From the NCBI GenBank assembly GCA_963813195.1, contig CAWEYC010000021.1, positions 1 through 64,000 on the forward strand: DNA of 64,000 bases, written 5' to 3'. The position numbers were made by a program, and so were the translations under genes. Below the pieces are notes generated by a model. That model saw nothing but the letters and a program-made list of their open reading frames with translations, made no database searches and was not told the DNA's origin. This DNA is from Roseiarcus sp963813195 (lineage in GTDB: Bacteria > Pseudomonadota > Alphaproteobacteria > Rhizobiales > Beijerinckiaceae). The first letter of the stretch is position 1; each line of letters starts with the position of its first letter. Shown piece after piece: positions 36,638-44,614 of the stretch.

Positions 36638-37576
36638 ATGAGCAAGTGGGACGATTTGGCCGCCTACTACGAGGAACGCTACCAGATCACGGCGGCATGG
36701 TCCTTGCGGCCGGGCGACAAGATTTTCCTCGGCGACAAAGATAGTCGAAAGTGCAGATTTTGCGGGAAGACAAAGCCAGAGGTGAGTTTTCGTAAGGAAG
36801 CTCACGCGCTCCCCGAGAGCATCGGCAACAAGAGCCTCTTCACCTATTACGAGTGCGACACGTGCAACCAGGCGTTTGGAGAAGGCTGCGAGAATGATTT
36901 TGGGAACTGGTCGCTGCCGATGCGCACGATGGCCCGTATCCGTGGCAAGAGCGGGATTCCCACGATCAAGCAGGGTCCGAACGGCGCCTGGCGGGTCGAG
37001 GAACACCCGACTGGACTCAGCCTCAGCGTCGATGAAACGGAGGCCTTTTATGAAGACGACGAAACCAACAAGACGCTGAAACTCCATCTGCGCCGCGCGC
37101 CATACCGGCCGGTCATGGTCGTGCAGGCGATGATCAAAATGGCGTTGTCGATCATGCCCGAAGAGCAAATGCTAAACTTTCAGCAAGCGCTAGACTGGAT
37201 TCGGCCAGGCAGCCAACTGACAGCGATGGCAGCCCCAACACCCTTCCTCTACACGTTCATAAGCGGACCGGTGGCGAGTGACGCCATTACGGTCGCCGTG
37301 TTGACAAGGCAACGCGACGAACTTGTCATGCCATACTCTTTCTTGCTGCTGGTGTACGGGCACGAGATGCTCCAGATGGCCATTCCGAGCATTGAAAGGG
37401 ACCGACATCACTATGGCAAACGGATGGAGCTCCAGCGTTTCCCGTGCTTCCGAGACGAAGGTGGCACTGCGCCTGGAAACACCGTGTCCATGGCGCTGCC
37501 GTTCTACACCACGGATGTCGTCAGAGACGGCAGCATCATCCTGGACATGCAGTATCAGCAGAAACTGCGACACTAA
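36638..37576 (+). CDS. HNH endonuclease-like protein
   Basis: A 312-residue protein. A zinc-ribbon HNH module lies near the N terminus: C39xxC42, then H56-A-L-P-E, then C73xxC76-N77 with a following QAFG.GCEN block. This is the architecture of HNH nucleases used in restriction and anti-phage systems. The remaining 220 residues are unassigned and contain no other motif I can name. It begins nine bases after the PIN toxin stop, in the same direction, so it could be read from the toxin-antitoxin promoter. It may be an effector, but the substrate is unknown. Confidence 0.72.
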   Translation: MSKWDDLAAYYEERYQITAAWSLRPGDKIFLGDKDSRKCRFCGKTKPEVSFRKEAHALPESIGNKSLFTYYECDTCNQAFGEGCENDFGNWSLPMRTMARIRGKSGIPTIKQGPNGAWRVEEHPTGLSLSVDETEAFYEDDETNKTLKLHLRRAPYRPVMVVQAMIKMALSIMPEEQMLNFQQALDWIRPGSQLTAMAAPTPFLYTFISGPVASDAITVAVLTRQRDELVMPYSFLLLVYGHEMLQMAIPSIERDRHHYGKRMELQRFPCFRDEGGTAPGNTVSMALPFYTTDVVRDGSIILDMQYQQKLRH

Positions 37577-38327
37577 AGACACCCCACCTGGCCATCGCCG
37601 TGGCGGCCCACAATCGACGTTGGGAATGGCAAAGCAAAGGCAGGGCACGAACGATCGTGAGACGTTACGAGCGTCGTTTCTCGCGGTGCTCACCATCCTG
37701 GTCTCCCGCGGAAGTCATGCCGCGATCGCGCTGAGCGCTCGGGTTGTCGGTTCCATCGGTGGCTGAGTCCGTCACCAGATGAGGTGAGCTTTTCTCGACA
37801 GTATGTTCGCGGGTATATGGCCCAACCGCAGTAAATCTGGATCATGGCGTGGTGAACCTACATCATTTGGACCCAAGAGCATCGAGCTTCGGTTGCTTAT
37901 AGCGGGGGAAAGCCTTCCCCCTGGTCGGCGCTAAAATCGCCGGCGCACCCCCTTCTGCGGGGGATGCCCCCGCAACGCCCCCGTGTCCGGCATTTTGCCC
38001 ACACCGACGCGCACGAATGCTCATCCGCGAACTGGTGTGGGAACGGTGGTCGGCGGCAATCTCCTGGAGTGCCGACAATTCGCAGCACCGCCAATTTCGT
38101 CGGTAGCCCGGGTCGGCTCCGCCGGCGCACTCGTTCCGACGAACCCTGTGGACAGGCTCCTTGTCCCGCTCATCGCTAAACGTCAGCCAGTTTGGCGCGG
38201 TCGCCCGTATGTCAACGGCTACGCCGTTCCCGCGGCGGTCGTCGAGTCGACCGCTCGCGTGACATGCGGGCTTGGCACCGCGCGCTTCCGGCCTCCATCG
38301 CTCACGAAGCGGGAAACGGAGGTTCAA
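37577..38327. other. Gene-free junction with clustered GC hairpins
   Basis: About 750 bases with no convincing gene, at the join between the accessory island and the conserved ICE block. At 37904-37921 GGGGGAA and TTCCCCC flank four bases as a perfect hairpin. Further short GC-rich stems follow to about 37980 (GGCG/CGCC and GCGGGGG/CCCCCGC). These may end transcription from the island. The rest shows nothing. Confidence 0.5.
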
Positions 38328-38634
38328 ATGTGCAGGGTTTTCAACAAACACACGGCTGGCAGGCATGACGGCGCGATCTACATCGGGCGCGGCAGCAAGT
38401 GGGGCAATCCGTTCCGGATTGGCCTCGACGGCGATCGTGCGGCGTGCGGCCGTCATCGCGAAGCATGCTCGCTGGCTGCGCGACCAGCATCACTTGCTGC
38501 ACGCGCTCAACGAGCTTCGCGGCAAGAATCTGCTGTGCTTCTGCGCGCCAGCGGCATGCCACGGCGATCTGCTGCTGCGGCTCGCGAATGCGACGCGCGA
38601 AGAACGCATCGCGTGGTGGCGCTCGGCGGCGTGA
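38328..38634 (+). pseudogene. DUF4326 gene broken by a 7-bp tandem duplication
   Basis: The DUF4326 product is split over two frames. From ATG 38328 (GGAGG at 38318-38322) the DNA encodes MCRVFNKHTAGRHDG and IYIGRGSKWGNPFRIGLDGDRAA; the expected continuation, AVIAKHARWLRDQHHLL, then ELRGKNLLCFCAP.ACHGDLL, is in another frame and stops at 38634. Exactly at the break the heptamer GTGCGGC occurs twice in tandem (38437-38443 and 38444-38450). Removing one copy restores a continuous protein of about 99 residues with the family's IGRGSxWGNPF and CxCAPxxCHG blocks. It is therefore a very recent loss of function, or a site of reversible slippage. Confidence 0.82.
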
Positions 38635-38754
38635 TCGCCGCCCGCACCCGCACCCACAAGCGCAGACCGGCACGGGCGGATCGGTGGTGACCCGGTCCGC
38701 CGTCACAACAGTCGGGGTCTGCAGCTTTAGAGGGAGAGCAAGGCCTGGGCGGCC

Positions 38755-38802
38755 GTGACGGGTTGGATGTCGCGAGAGAGGCTCGCGGCGCCCGTCGCGG
38801 AG
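38755..38802 (+). ncRNA. Structured 5' leader of ardC (copy 1)
   Basis: An outer stem GTGACGGG (38755-38762) with CCCGTCGC (38791-38798), including one G-U pair, encloses an inner hairpin CGCGAG (38771-38776) with CTCGCG (38782-38787). The ribosome site GGAG follows at once (38799-38802), before the ATG at 38810. The same fold occurs before the parB-like gene with different but still complementary inner-stem bases, which argues for selection on RNA structure. It could control access to the ribosome site. Confidence 0.65.
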
Positions 38803-38809
38803 ATCCGCG

Positions 38810-39772
38810 ATGTCCAGGTACACCGCTCGCGCCCGTTCCGGCCAGGACCGAACGAGCCTCTATGCCGAAATCACCGACAAGATCATCGCTGAGCTGGAAG
38901 CCGGGCGCGTGCCCTGGGTCCAGCCGTGGGGGACGGCGGCGGCCAAGGCTACGCTGGCCATGCCGAAGAACGCGGCGACGCAGCGTCGCTACTCCGGCGT
39001 GAATGTCCTCATTCTTTGGGGCTCCGTCATCGAACGAGGATTCGCCGGTCAGAGCTGGCTCACGTTTCGCCAAGCCTTGAGCCTCGGCGGCAACGTCCGC
39101 AAGGGCGAGCACGGCACGACCGTCGTCTATGCCGATCGCTTCACGCCGGAGGACGAACGTCGGCGGGCCGAACGCGACGGCGACGAACCTGGCGTCATCC
39201 CATTCCTCAAGCGGTTCACGGTGTTCAACACAGATCAGTGCGAGGGTCTTCCCGGCGAATTGGTCACCGCCCCGCCGCCGGTGCAGGAGGGTCTGATCCT
39301 CCCCCAGGTCGAGGCGCTGATCGCCGCGACCGGCGCCGATTTCCGCATCGGTGGCGACCGTGCTTTCTATAGCCCGGCGCATGATTACGTGCAGGTGCCC
39401 CGGCCCGACGCCTATTTCGAGCCGATCAACTGGCATCGGACAGCCCTGCACGAGCTCGGTCACTGGGTCGGACATCCCTCACGGCTGGCCCGCGACCTGT
39501 CGGGCATGTTTGGCTCGGCGCTCTATGCCAAGGAAGAACTGGTCGCCGAGATGACCAGCGCCTTCGTGTGCGCCTCGCTCGGCATCGTGCCAACGGTGCG
39601 CCACGCCGATTATCTCGGCTCCTGGCTTGAGGTGTTGCGCGAGGACGATCGCGCCATCGTCCGCGCCGCCAGCGCCGCGTCGAAGGCGGCCGATTATCTA
39701 CTGGCGTTCCGGCCCGAGCCCGAAGAACCCGTTGCTGCCGCCACCGCGGTCGATGAGCAGGAGGCGGCCTGA
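38810..39772 (+). CDS. ardC: ArdC-like antirestriction protein
   Basis: A 320-residue ArdC-family protein. The N-terminal ssDNA-binding domain reads LYAEITDKIIAELEAGRVPWVQPWG with Y.GVNVLILW and the YADRFTPED region; the C-terminal zincin-like domain has HELGH at 214-218 and a downstream Glu in KEELVAEMTSAF as third ligand. ArdC protects incoming single-stranded element DNA from restriction after transfer. It heads the conserved ICE block and has the folded leader described above. The C terminus has an acidic, Ala-rich tail. Confidence 0.92.
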   Translation: MSRYTARARSGQDRTSLYAEITDKIIAELEAGRVPWVQPWGTAAAKATLAMPKNAATQRRYSGVNVLILWGSVIERGFAGQSWLTFRQALSLGGNVRKGEHGTTVVYADRFTPEDERRRAERDGDEPGVIPFLKRFTVFNTDQCEGLPGELVTAPPPVQEGLILPQVEALIAATGADFRIGGDRAFYSPAHDYVQVPRPDAYFEPINWHRTALHELGHWVGHPSRLARDLSGMFGSALYAKEELVAEMTSAFVCASLGIVPTVRHADYLGSWLEVLREDDRAIVRAASAASKAADYLLAFRPEPEEPVAAATAVDEQEAA

Positions 39773-39850
39773 TGTTCCGCCGCTGCGCCGATCATCATCC
39801 GCGTCCAGGGCGCGGGCGTCTGCGAGAGGAAGAGGGCTGCGCCGGTTTTC

Positions 39851-39898
39851 GCGACGGGTTGGAAGTCGAGAGAGAGTCTCTCGGCGCCCGTCGCGGAG
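39851..39898 (+). ncRNA. Structured 5' leader of the parB-like gene (copy 2)
   Basis: An outer stem GCGACGGG (39851-39858) with CCCGTCGC (39887-39894), fully paired, encloses CGAGAGA (39867-39873) and TCTCTCG (39877-39883). GGAG at 39895-39898 precedes the ATG at 39908. Compared with copy 1 the inner stem differs in sequence on both sides yet keeps pairing, while the flanking GGTTGGA and GCGCCCGTCGCGGAGAT stretches are conserved. Confidence 0.65.
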
Positions 39899-39907
39899 AT
39901 TATCGAC

Positions 39908-42019
39908 ATGGCTACCGCTGTTCAGAAGATCACCCTCAGCGCCTCGCGCGACATCCCCTTCAACAAGCTGGTCCTGAGCCAGGGCAACGTCCGGCGCGTG
40001 AAGACCGGCGTCTCGATCGAGGAGCTGGCCGAGGACATCGCCCGGCGCACGCTTCTGCAAGGCCTCAACGTCCGCCCGATCCTCGACGCCGAAGGCCAGG
40101 AGACCGGCATGTTCGAGGTCCCGGCCGGCGGCCGCCGCTACCGGGCGCTCGAACTGCTGGTCAAGCAGAAGCGCCTGGCCAAGGCGGTGCCAATTCCCTG
40201 CGTGGTGCGCGACCCGAGCACCGAGGTTTCGGCGGACGAGGATTCGCTCGCCGAGAATGTCCAGCGGGTCGCCCTGCATCCGCTCGACCAGTTCCGCGCC
40301 TTCCAGGCCCTGCGTGACAAGGGCCTCGGCGAGGAAGAGATCGCGGCGCGGTTCTTCGTGGCGCCGACCGTCGTGAAGCAGCGCCTGCGGCTCGCCGCCG
40401 TCTCCGCGAAGCTCCTCGACGTCTATGCCGAGGACGGCATGACGCTGGAGCAGTTGATGGCGTTCACCGTCACCAGCGACCATGCGCGCCAGGAGCAGGT
40501 CTGGGAGGGGCTGTCGCGCTCCCACAACAGGGAAGCCTACTTCATCCGCCGCCAGCTCACCGAAGGCGCTGTCCGAGCGGCGGATCGGCGCGCGCAGTTC
40601 GTCGGCGCCGAAGCCTATGAGACCGCCGGCGGCATGATCATGCGCGACCTCTTCGAGCATGACGATGGCGGCTGGCTGCAGGACCCGGCATTGCTCGATC
40701 GGCTGGTGATCGAGAAGCTTCAGGCCGAGGCCGAAACGTTGCGCGCCGAGGGGTGGAAATGGATCGCGGTCGCTGCCGACTTTCCCTATGGCCACACCGC
40801 CGGCATGCGCCGCCTGACGGGCGAGACCATCGACCTCACCGAAGAGGAGGACGCCAGCCTCGCCGCGCTCAAGGCCGAACAGGACGCCCTTGAGGCGCAA
40901 TATGGCGAGGCCGACGAACTGCCGGACGAAGTCGATCGGCGCCTGGGCGAGATTGAGACCGCCATGGCGGCACTCGAAGACCGGCCCGTCCGCTTCGATC
41001 TGGCCGAGATCGCCCGCGCAGGCGTTTTCGTCAGCATCGACAGCGAGGGCGCGTTGCGCGTCGAGCGCGGCTTCGTCCGGCCCGAGGACGAGACGCCGGT
41101 TGAACCGGTCGCAGGCGGCGAGACCGAAGGCGGCGGCGAGGCGGGGGTCGCCAGCACGGAGGGGGCCGTGCAGCGGGCGGTCATCACCATCGGCGGTGCG
41201 CCGGCCAGTTCCGACCCGGAGACCGCCGAGGAGGACGAGACGATCCGTCCGCTTTCGGATCGGTTGGTGACCGAGTTGACCGCCCATCGGACCCTGGCAC
41301 TGCGGGACGCGGTGGCGAACGATCCGCATGTAGCTTTCCAGGCGGTCCTGCATGCGCTCTGCCTCCAAGCCTTCTACCGCTACGCGCCCGACACCTGCCT
41401 GGAGATCACGGCGAAGCATTCGGGCTTTAGCGCCCAGGCGCCGGGCCTGGCGGACACTCCGTCGGCCAAGACAATCGAGGCGCGGCACGCCCAATGGGGC
41501 AGGCAGTTGCCCGAGACCCCGGCCGACCTGTGGGACGCTCTGACGGCGTTCGACGGCGACAGCCAGGCGGCGCTGTTCGCCCACTGCGCCTCGCTCGCCG
41601 TGAACGTCGTCAAGGAACCCTGGAACCGGCGGCCGGGCGCGTTGGCGCATGGCGATCTGTTGGCGCGGACCGTCAATCTCGACATGGCGGCGGCCGGCTG
41701 GCGTCCGACCGTCGACAACTATCTCGGCCGGGTGCCCAAGGTTCGCATCCTCGAGGCGGTGCGCGAAGCCAAGGGCGAGCAGTCGGCGCAGCTCATCGAC
41801 CATCTCAAGAAGGCCGACATGGCCAAGGAGGCCGAGCGGCTGCTGGAGGGCACGGGCTGGCTGCCCGAGCCGCTCCGCCTGGCCGACGCCGAGTCCGGCA
41901 CGCAGGCAACCGGCGAGGGTGAGACCGATGCCGAGGCGCTGCCGGCCTTCCTCGCGGGCGAGGACGAGGCGGGATCAGACGCCGACGACCGGCAATCCCA
42001 CGCCATCGCGGCGGAATGA
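39908..42019 (+). CDS. Large ParB-like nuclease-domain protein of the ICE core
   Basis: A 703-residue ParB/RepB-like protein found in the conserved block of alphaproteobacterial ICEs. The N-terminal ParB fold shows NKLVLSQGNVRRVKTGVSIEELAEDIARRTLLQGLNVRPI, then FEVPAGGRRYRALELL and DEDSLAENVQRVALHPLDQFRAF, and a helix-turn-helix (GLGEEEIAARFFVAPTVVKQRLRLA). The remaining 450 residues include a charged helical stretch (TEEEDASLAALKAEQDALEAQYG) and an acidic Gly-rich linker. The role is probably DNA binding or processing during element maintenance; no ParA is adjacent. It is expressed behind the folded leader. Confidence 0.9.
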   Translation: MATAVQKITLSASRDIPFNKLVLSQGNVRRVKTGVSIEELAEDIARRTLLQGLNVRPILDAEGQETGMFEVPAGGRRYRALELLVKQKRLAKAVPIPCVVRDPSTEVSADEDSLAENVQRVALHPLDQFRAFQALRDKGLGEEEIAARFFVAPTVVKQRLRLAAVSAKLLDVYAEDGMTLEQLMAFTVTSDHARQEQVWEGLSRSHNREAYFIRRQLTEGAVRAADRRAQFVGAEAYETAGGMIMRDLFEHDDGGWLQDPALLDRLVIEKLQAEAETLRAEGWKWIAVAADFPYGHTAGMRRLTGETIDLTEEEDASLAALKAEQDALEAQYGEADELPDEVDRRLGEIETAMAALEDRPVRFDLAEIARAGVFVSIDSEGALRVERGFVRPEDETPVEPVAGGETEGGGEAGVASTEGAVQRAVITIGGAPASSDPETAEEDETIRPLSDRLVTELTAHRTLALRDAVANDPHVAFQAVLHALCLQAFYRYAPDTCLEITAKHSGFSAQAPGLADTPSAKTIEARHAQWGRQLPETPADLWDALTAFDGDSQAALFAHCASLAVNVVKEPWNRRPGALAHGDLLARTVNLDMAAAGWRPTVDNYLGRVPKVRILEAVREAKGEQSAQLIDHLKKADMAKEAERLLEGTGWLPEPLRLADAESGTQATGEGETDAEALPAFLAGEDEAGSDADDRQSHAIAAE

Positions 42020-42134
42020 CCGCACCGGCGGGGTGGCTTCGGTCGCCCCGCTTCTCCTTTCCAATCCAACCCGGAGCCCGGCCTCCTGAGCTTGTCGAAG
42101 GGGCGCCGGGTTCTGCCGCATCCAGGAGCCTGCC

Positions 42135-42614
42135 ATGACCGAATTACTCTCCATTGCACCGGCGCTCACGGCGCCGGCGCCTGACGGGGAGATCAAGCGC
42201 GCCGAGCATGAGCGCCACGACGCCGAGCTGCGAGCCGTCAACAAGACGGCCGTGTTCGACGCGCTCGCCGCCGCCGGAATCACCATCGTCGTCGTCGCCT
42301 TCGACGGCTATGGCGACAGCGGCCAGATCGAGAACGTCGAGGCGAAGGCCGGCGAAGACCTCGTTGCCCTGCCATCCGGAGAAGTCGAGATCGCGTCGGC
42401 TGTCTGGGACCAGACCGATCCGGAACGAACCGCGACGACCGTTCACGACGCCATCGAGCGGCTCGTCTTCGACTTCCTCGGGATGACCCACGACGGCTGG
42501 GAAAACAGCGACGGGGCCTATGGCGACTTCACCTTCGACGTCGCCGAACGGACGATCACGCTCGACTACAACGAGCGCTACATGCAGTCCGAATATTCCC
42601 AGCATGTCTTTTGA
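42135..42614 (+). CDS. DUF6878-type ICE protein
   Basis: A 159-residue acidic protein conserved in this ICE family; the DUF number is from memory. It has IKRAEHERHDAELRAVNKTAVFDALAAAGITIVVVAFDGYGDSGQIE and an acidic C terminus, with DGWENSDGAYGDFTFDVAERTITLDYNERY. There are no catalytic motifs or membrane segments. It lies in a run of four small same-strand genes (42135-44442) between the ParB-like and helicase genes. The function is unknown. Confidence 0.75.
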   Translation: MTELLSIAPALTAPAPDGEIKRAEHERHDAELRAVNKTAVFDALAAAGITIVVVAFDGYGDSGQIENVEAKAGEDLVALPSGEVEIASAVWDQTDPERTATTVHDAIERLVFDFLGMTHDGWENSDGAYGDFTFDVAERTITLDYNERYMQSEYSQHVF

Positions 42615-42624
42615 GGAGGCAACG

Positions 42625-42987
42625 ATGGGACACTGTTATCACCACGCGCTTTCCTCGGTGAAGAAATGGGGCGGCACGGCCGAGGATTATCTGCCGTTGC
42701 ACCAGTGGTTCGACGAATCGAAAGCGATCACCGCCGATTTTCGGCATCGCGCGCTTCGCCATCATGCCGAAGGCATCTTCATGCTGGAGCGCTTCTTCGG
42801 CCCGGCGATCACGATCTCGACCGGTCGCGTGGTGCCGGTGCGGCTGATCGGTGAGCAGCATGTGCGTGAGGACCTCGGCTTCATCCCGAGCTTCGCGGAC
42901 TGGGTGCGCTGCATCCGCCCGGAACCCTGGATGGGCCGGGCGCAGCCGATCCATCGCGACGTCGATCCGTTCGCCGTCGCCGGTTGA
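42625..42987 (+). CDS. DUF6915-type ICE protein
   Basis: A 120-residue protein starting at ATG 42625, ten bases after the previous stop and preceded by GAGGAGG. It is rich in His and aromatic residues (MGHCYHHALSSVKKWGG, LPLHQWFDESKAITADFRHRALRHHAEGIFMLERFFG), with GEQHVREDLGFIPSFADWVRCI near the end. This pattern matches a small family found in ICEs and phages, DUF6915 from memory. The many histidines suggest metal binding, but no enzyme motif is clear. Confidence 0.75.
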   Translation: MGHCYHHALSSVKKWGGTAEDYLPLHQWFDESKAITADFRHRALRHHAEGIFMLERFFGPAITISTGRVVPVRLIGEQHVREDLGFIPSFADWVRCIRPEPWMGRAQPIHRDVDPFAVAG

Positions 42988-43057
42988 TCGCCCTTCAACG
43001 TCACCCCAACGAGGAGCCCGGCCATCGCGCCGGCTTTCGCATTTCTGGAGACCCGAC

Positions 43058-43801
43058 ATGGCCAACTACCTCTCACCGACCGTCATTCAGCAACCGATCC
43101 CGGTTGCCGACATGACGCCGCTTGAACGTCTCGTGCTCAGCCTGATCTTCGACGCCGAGCCGGATGGCGACGCGCTGTATTTTCACGCCTCCCTCGGCCC
43201 GAGCGACGCCATCGGACTTTCGATCGACGATCTCCGAACGGCGTTCGAAGCGTCCGCGAGAATCGACAGCACGGCGGCAGCCTGTATCGCCGAGCGCCTG
43301 GCGGCCGCACCGGCCGACGACACGGAGATCGAAATCGATTTCTCCGGCACGTCCTGGGAATTCATCGTGCAGGACATCGTCCGGCGCTCGTCCACGCTCC
43401 GCTACGTCACGGCGGTCACCTCCTACACCTGTTCGAAGATGCGCCCTGACGGCTTCGGCGGCATGGCGGTGCTGATCACGGCGGACGCGATTGTCGGCAA
43501 ATCCACCAACGACATCCTGGAGGATTTCCTCGCGGAGGTCGAAGGCGGCGCGGGTAACGGCGAGCATGTCCTGCTCCGCATCCGCGAGGACGCTGTCAGG
43601 GAACACATCGGCCAAGCGATCGAGGCCGACCCGACGCTCACCCGATTGACGGCCGAAATGATCAGCGACGCGGATATTCGCATCGCCTGCCTCGCAATCG
43701 TCGAACGGAGCGATCTGTCGGAGGAGCGGGGCGCCGCCGAGTTCCGAGCGGCGCTCGCCGCCATCCGTCACGCCGAGCAACGGCGCGCCGCGGCCGGCTG
43801 A
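43058..43801 (+). CDS. Conserved ICE protein of unknown function
   Basis: A 247-residue acidic protein. The ATG at 43058 has GGAG nearby and begins MANYLSPTVIQQPIPVADMTPLERLVLSLIFDAEPDGDALYFH. It contains a predicted alpha/beta region (TEIEIDFSGTSWEFIVQDIVRRSSTLRYVTAVTSYTCSKMRPDGFGG) and a helical C terminus. I do not recognise a catalytic site. It sits within the four-gene run typical of this ICE core. Confidence 0.75.
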   Translation: MANYLSPTVIQQPIPVADMTPLERLVLSLIFDAEPDGDALYFHASLGPSDAIGLSIDDLRTAFEASARIDSTAAACIAERLAAAPADDTEIEIDFSGTSWEFIVQDIVRRSSTLRYVTAVTSYTCSKMRPDGFGGMAVLITADAIVGKSTNDILEDFLAEVEGGAGNGEHVLLRIREDAVREHIGQAIEADPTLTRLTAEMISDADIRIACLAIVERSDLSEERGAAEFRAALAAIRHAEQRRAAAG

Positions 43802-43845
43802 TCACCGACATTTCCGTCCATCACGGCTATCGAACGGAGGAAGCC

Positions 43846-44442
43846 ATGGGCTGGCTCTACATGAAATCCCTCAAGGTCCATTCCGGCCCGCGCCAGTATC
43901 TCGACGCCCAGTTCGCCTGGGAGCGTGCCGACGGGGTCTCAAAAGTCCTGCGCTCGGCGCTCGTCGGCATGCGCGTCTACTATGCCGCCGTTGAGCACAT
44001 TCTTCCCGCGACCGGCGCGCGGGAGGTCTGGGCCGTCATCTGCCTGGTCCGATACAATCCGCGCGACCCCGAGGGCTACATCTTCGGCTACAAGGACATG
44101 GACGAGGCGATGGGGCCGTATGAGTGCGATTGTCCCGAATCGATTCTCGACCTGCTGACCCCGACCGACCGTCAATATGCCCTGCAATGGCGGGCTCGCT
44201 GCCGTGAGAACGCCGCCGCTCGCCGCGCCAGGGCCAAGAAACCGAGCCCGCGCGCCGGGCAGACGATCATCTTCGACGAACCGCTCGCCTTCTCCGATGG
44301 CAGGAGCTTCGATCGTCTGGAGGTCATCGCCAATCCGCGCAGCCATCGCACGGTGCTCTTCCGCGCGCCCGGCTCAGGCAATCTCTATCGCATTCCCAAC
44401 ATCAAGAGCCGGGCCTACCGGCTCGTCGATCGTTCGCCGTGA
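43846..44442 (+). CDS. DUF6927-type ICE protein
   Basis: A 198-residue protein beginning MGWLYMKSLKVHSGPRQYLDAQFAWER, a block I associate with DUF6927 (from memory). GYIFGYKDMDEAMGPYECDCPESILDLL follows, with two close cysteines, then a basic linker and a small C-terminal beta domain (FDRLEVIANPRSHRTVLFRAPGSGNLYRIPNIKSRAYRLV). GGAGG precedes the ATG. It is the last of four small genes; an intrinsic terminator follows at 44470-44502. Confidence 0.75.
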   Translation: MGWLYMKSLKVHSGPRQYLDAQFAWERADGVSKVLRSALVGMRVYYAAVEHILPATGAREVWAVICLVRYNPRDPEGYIFGYKDMDEAMGPYECDCPESILDLLTPTDRQYALQWRARCRENAAARRARAKKPSPRAGQTIIFDEPLAFSDGRSFDRLEVIANPRSHRTVLFRAPGSGNLYRIPNIKSRAYRLVDRSP

Positions 44443-44469
44443 GGCAAAAGTGGTTCTCCCGGCGGGTTC

Positions 44470-44502
44470 AAAGGGTCCAGCGCCAAGCGCCGGGCCCTTT
44501 TT
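44470..44502 (+). terminator. Rho-independent terminator
   Basis: AAAGGGTCCAGCG (44470-44482) pairs with CGCCGGGCCCTTT (44488-44500) with one wobble and one mismatch, and the run of T continues to 44502. It ends the ardC-to-DUF6927 group before the helicase gene. Confidence 0.75.
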
Positions 44503-44614
44503 CTCTGGGAGATCATCGAGAGGCAGAGGGCGGCCGGGAAGGGTTTGAGCCGGTCGGGTCGAGAGAGAGCGCCCAGCCAGCTCGCCCCGTTCCCGCTCTC
44601 CCGAGGTTTCCTCC

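Noticed and set aside
39698..41803. A 701-codon frame antisense to the parB-like gene
   Set aside because: Same cause; the plus-strand product has clear ParB motifs, and the antisense product is Arg/Ala/Asp-rich noise.
44553..44600. Third copy of the folded leader before the methylase-helicase
   Set aside because: It shares GTCGAGAGAGAG and GCGCCC, but the complementary arms are absent.
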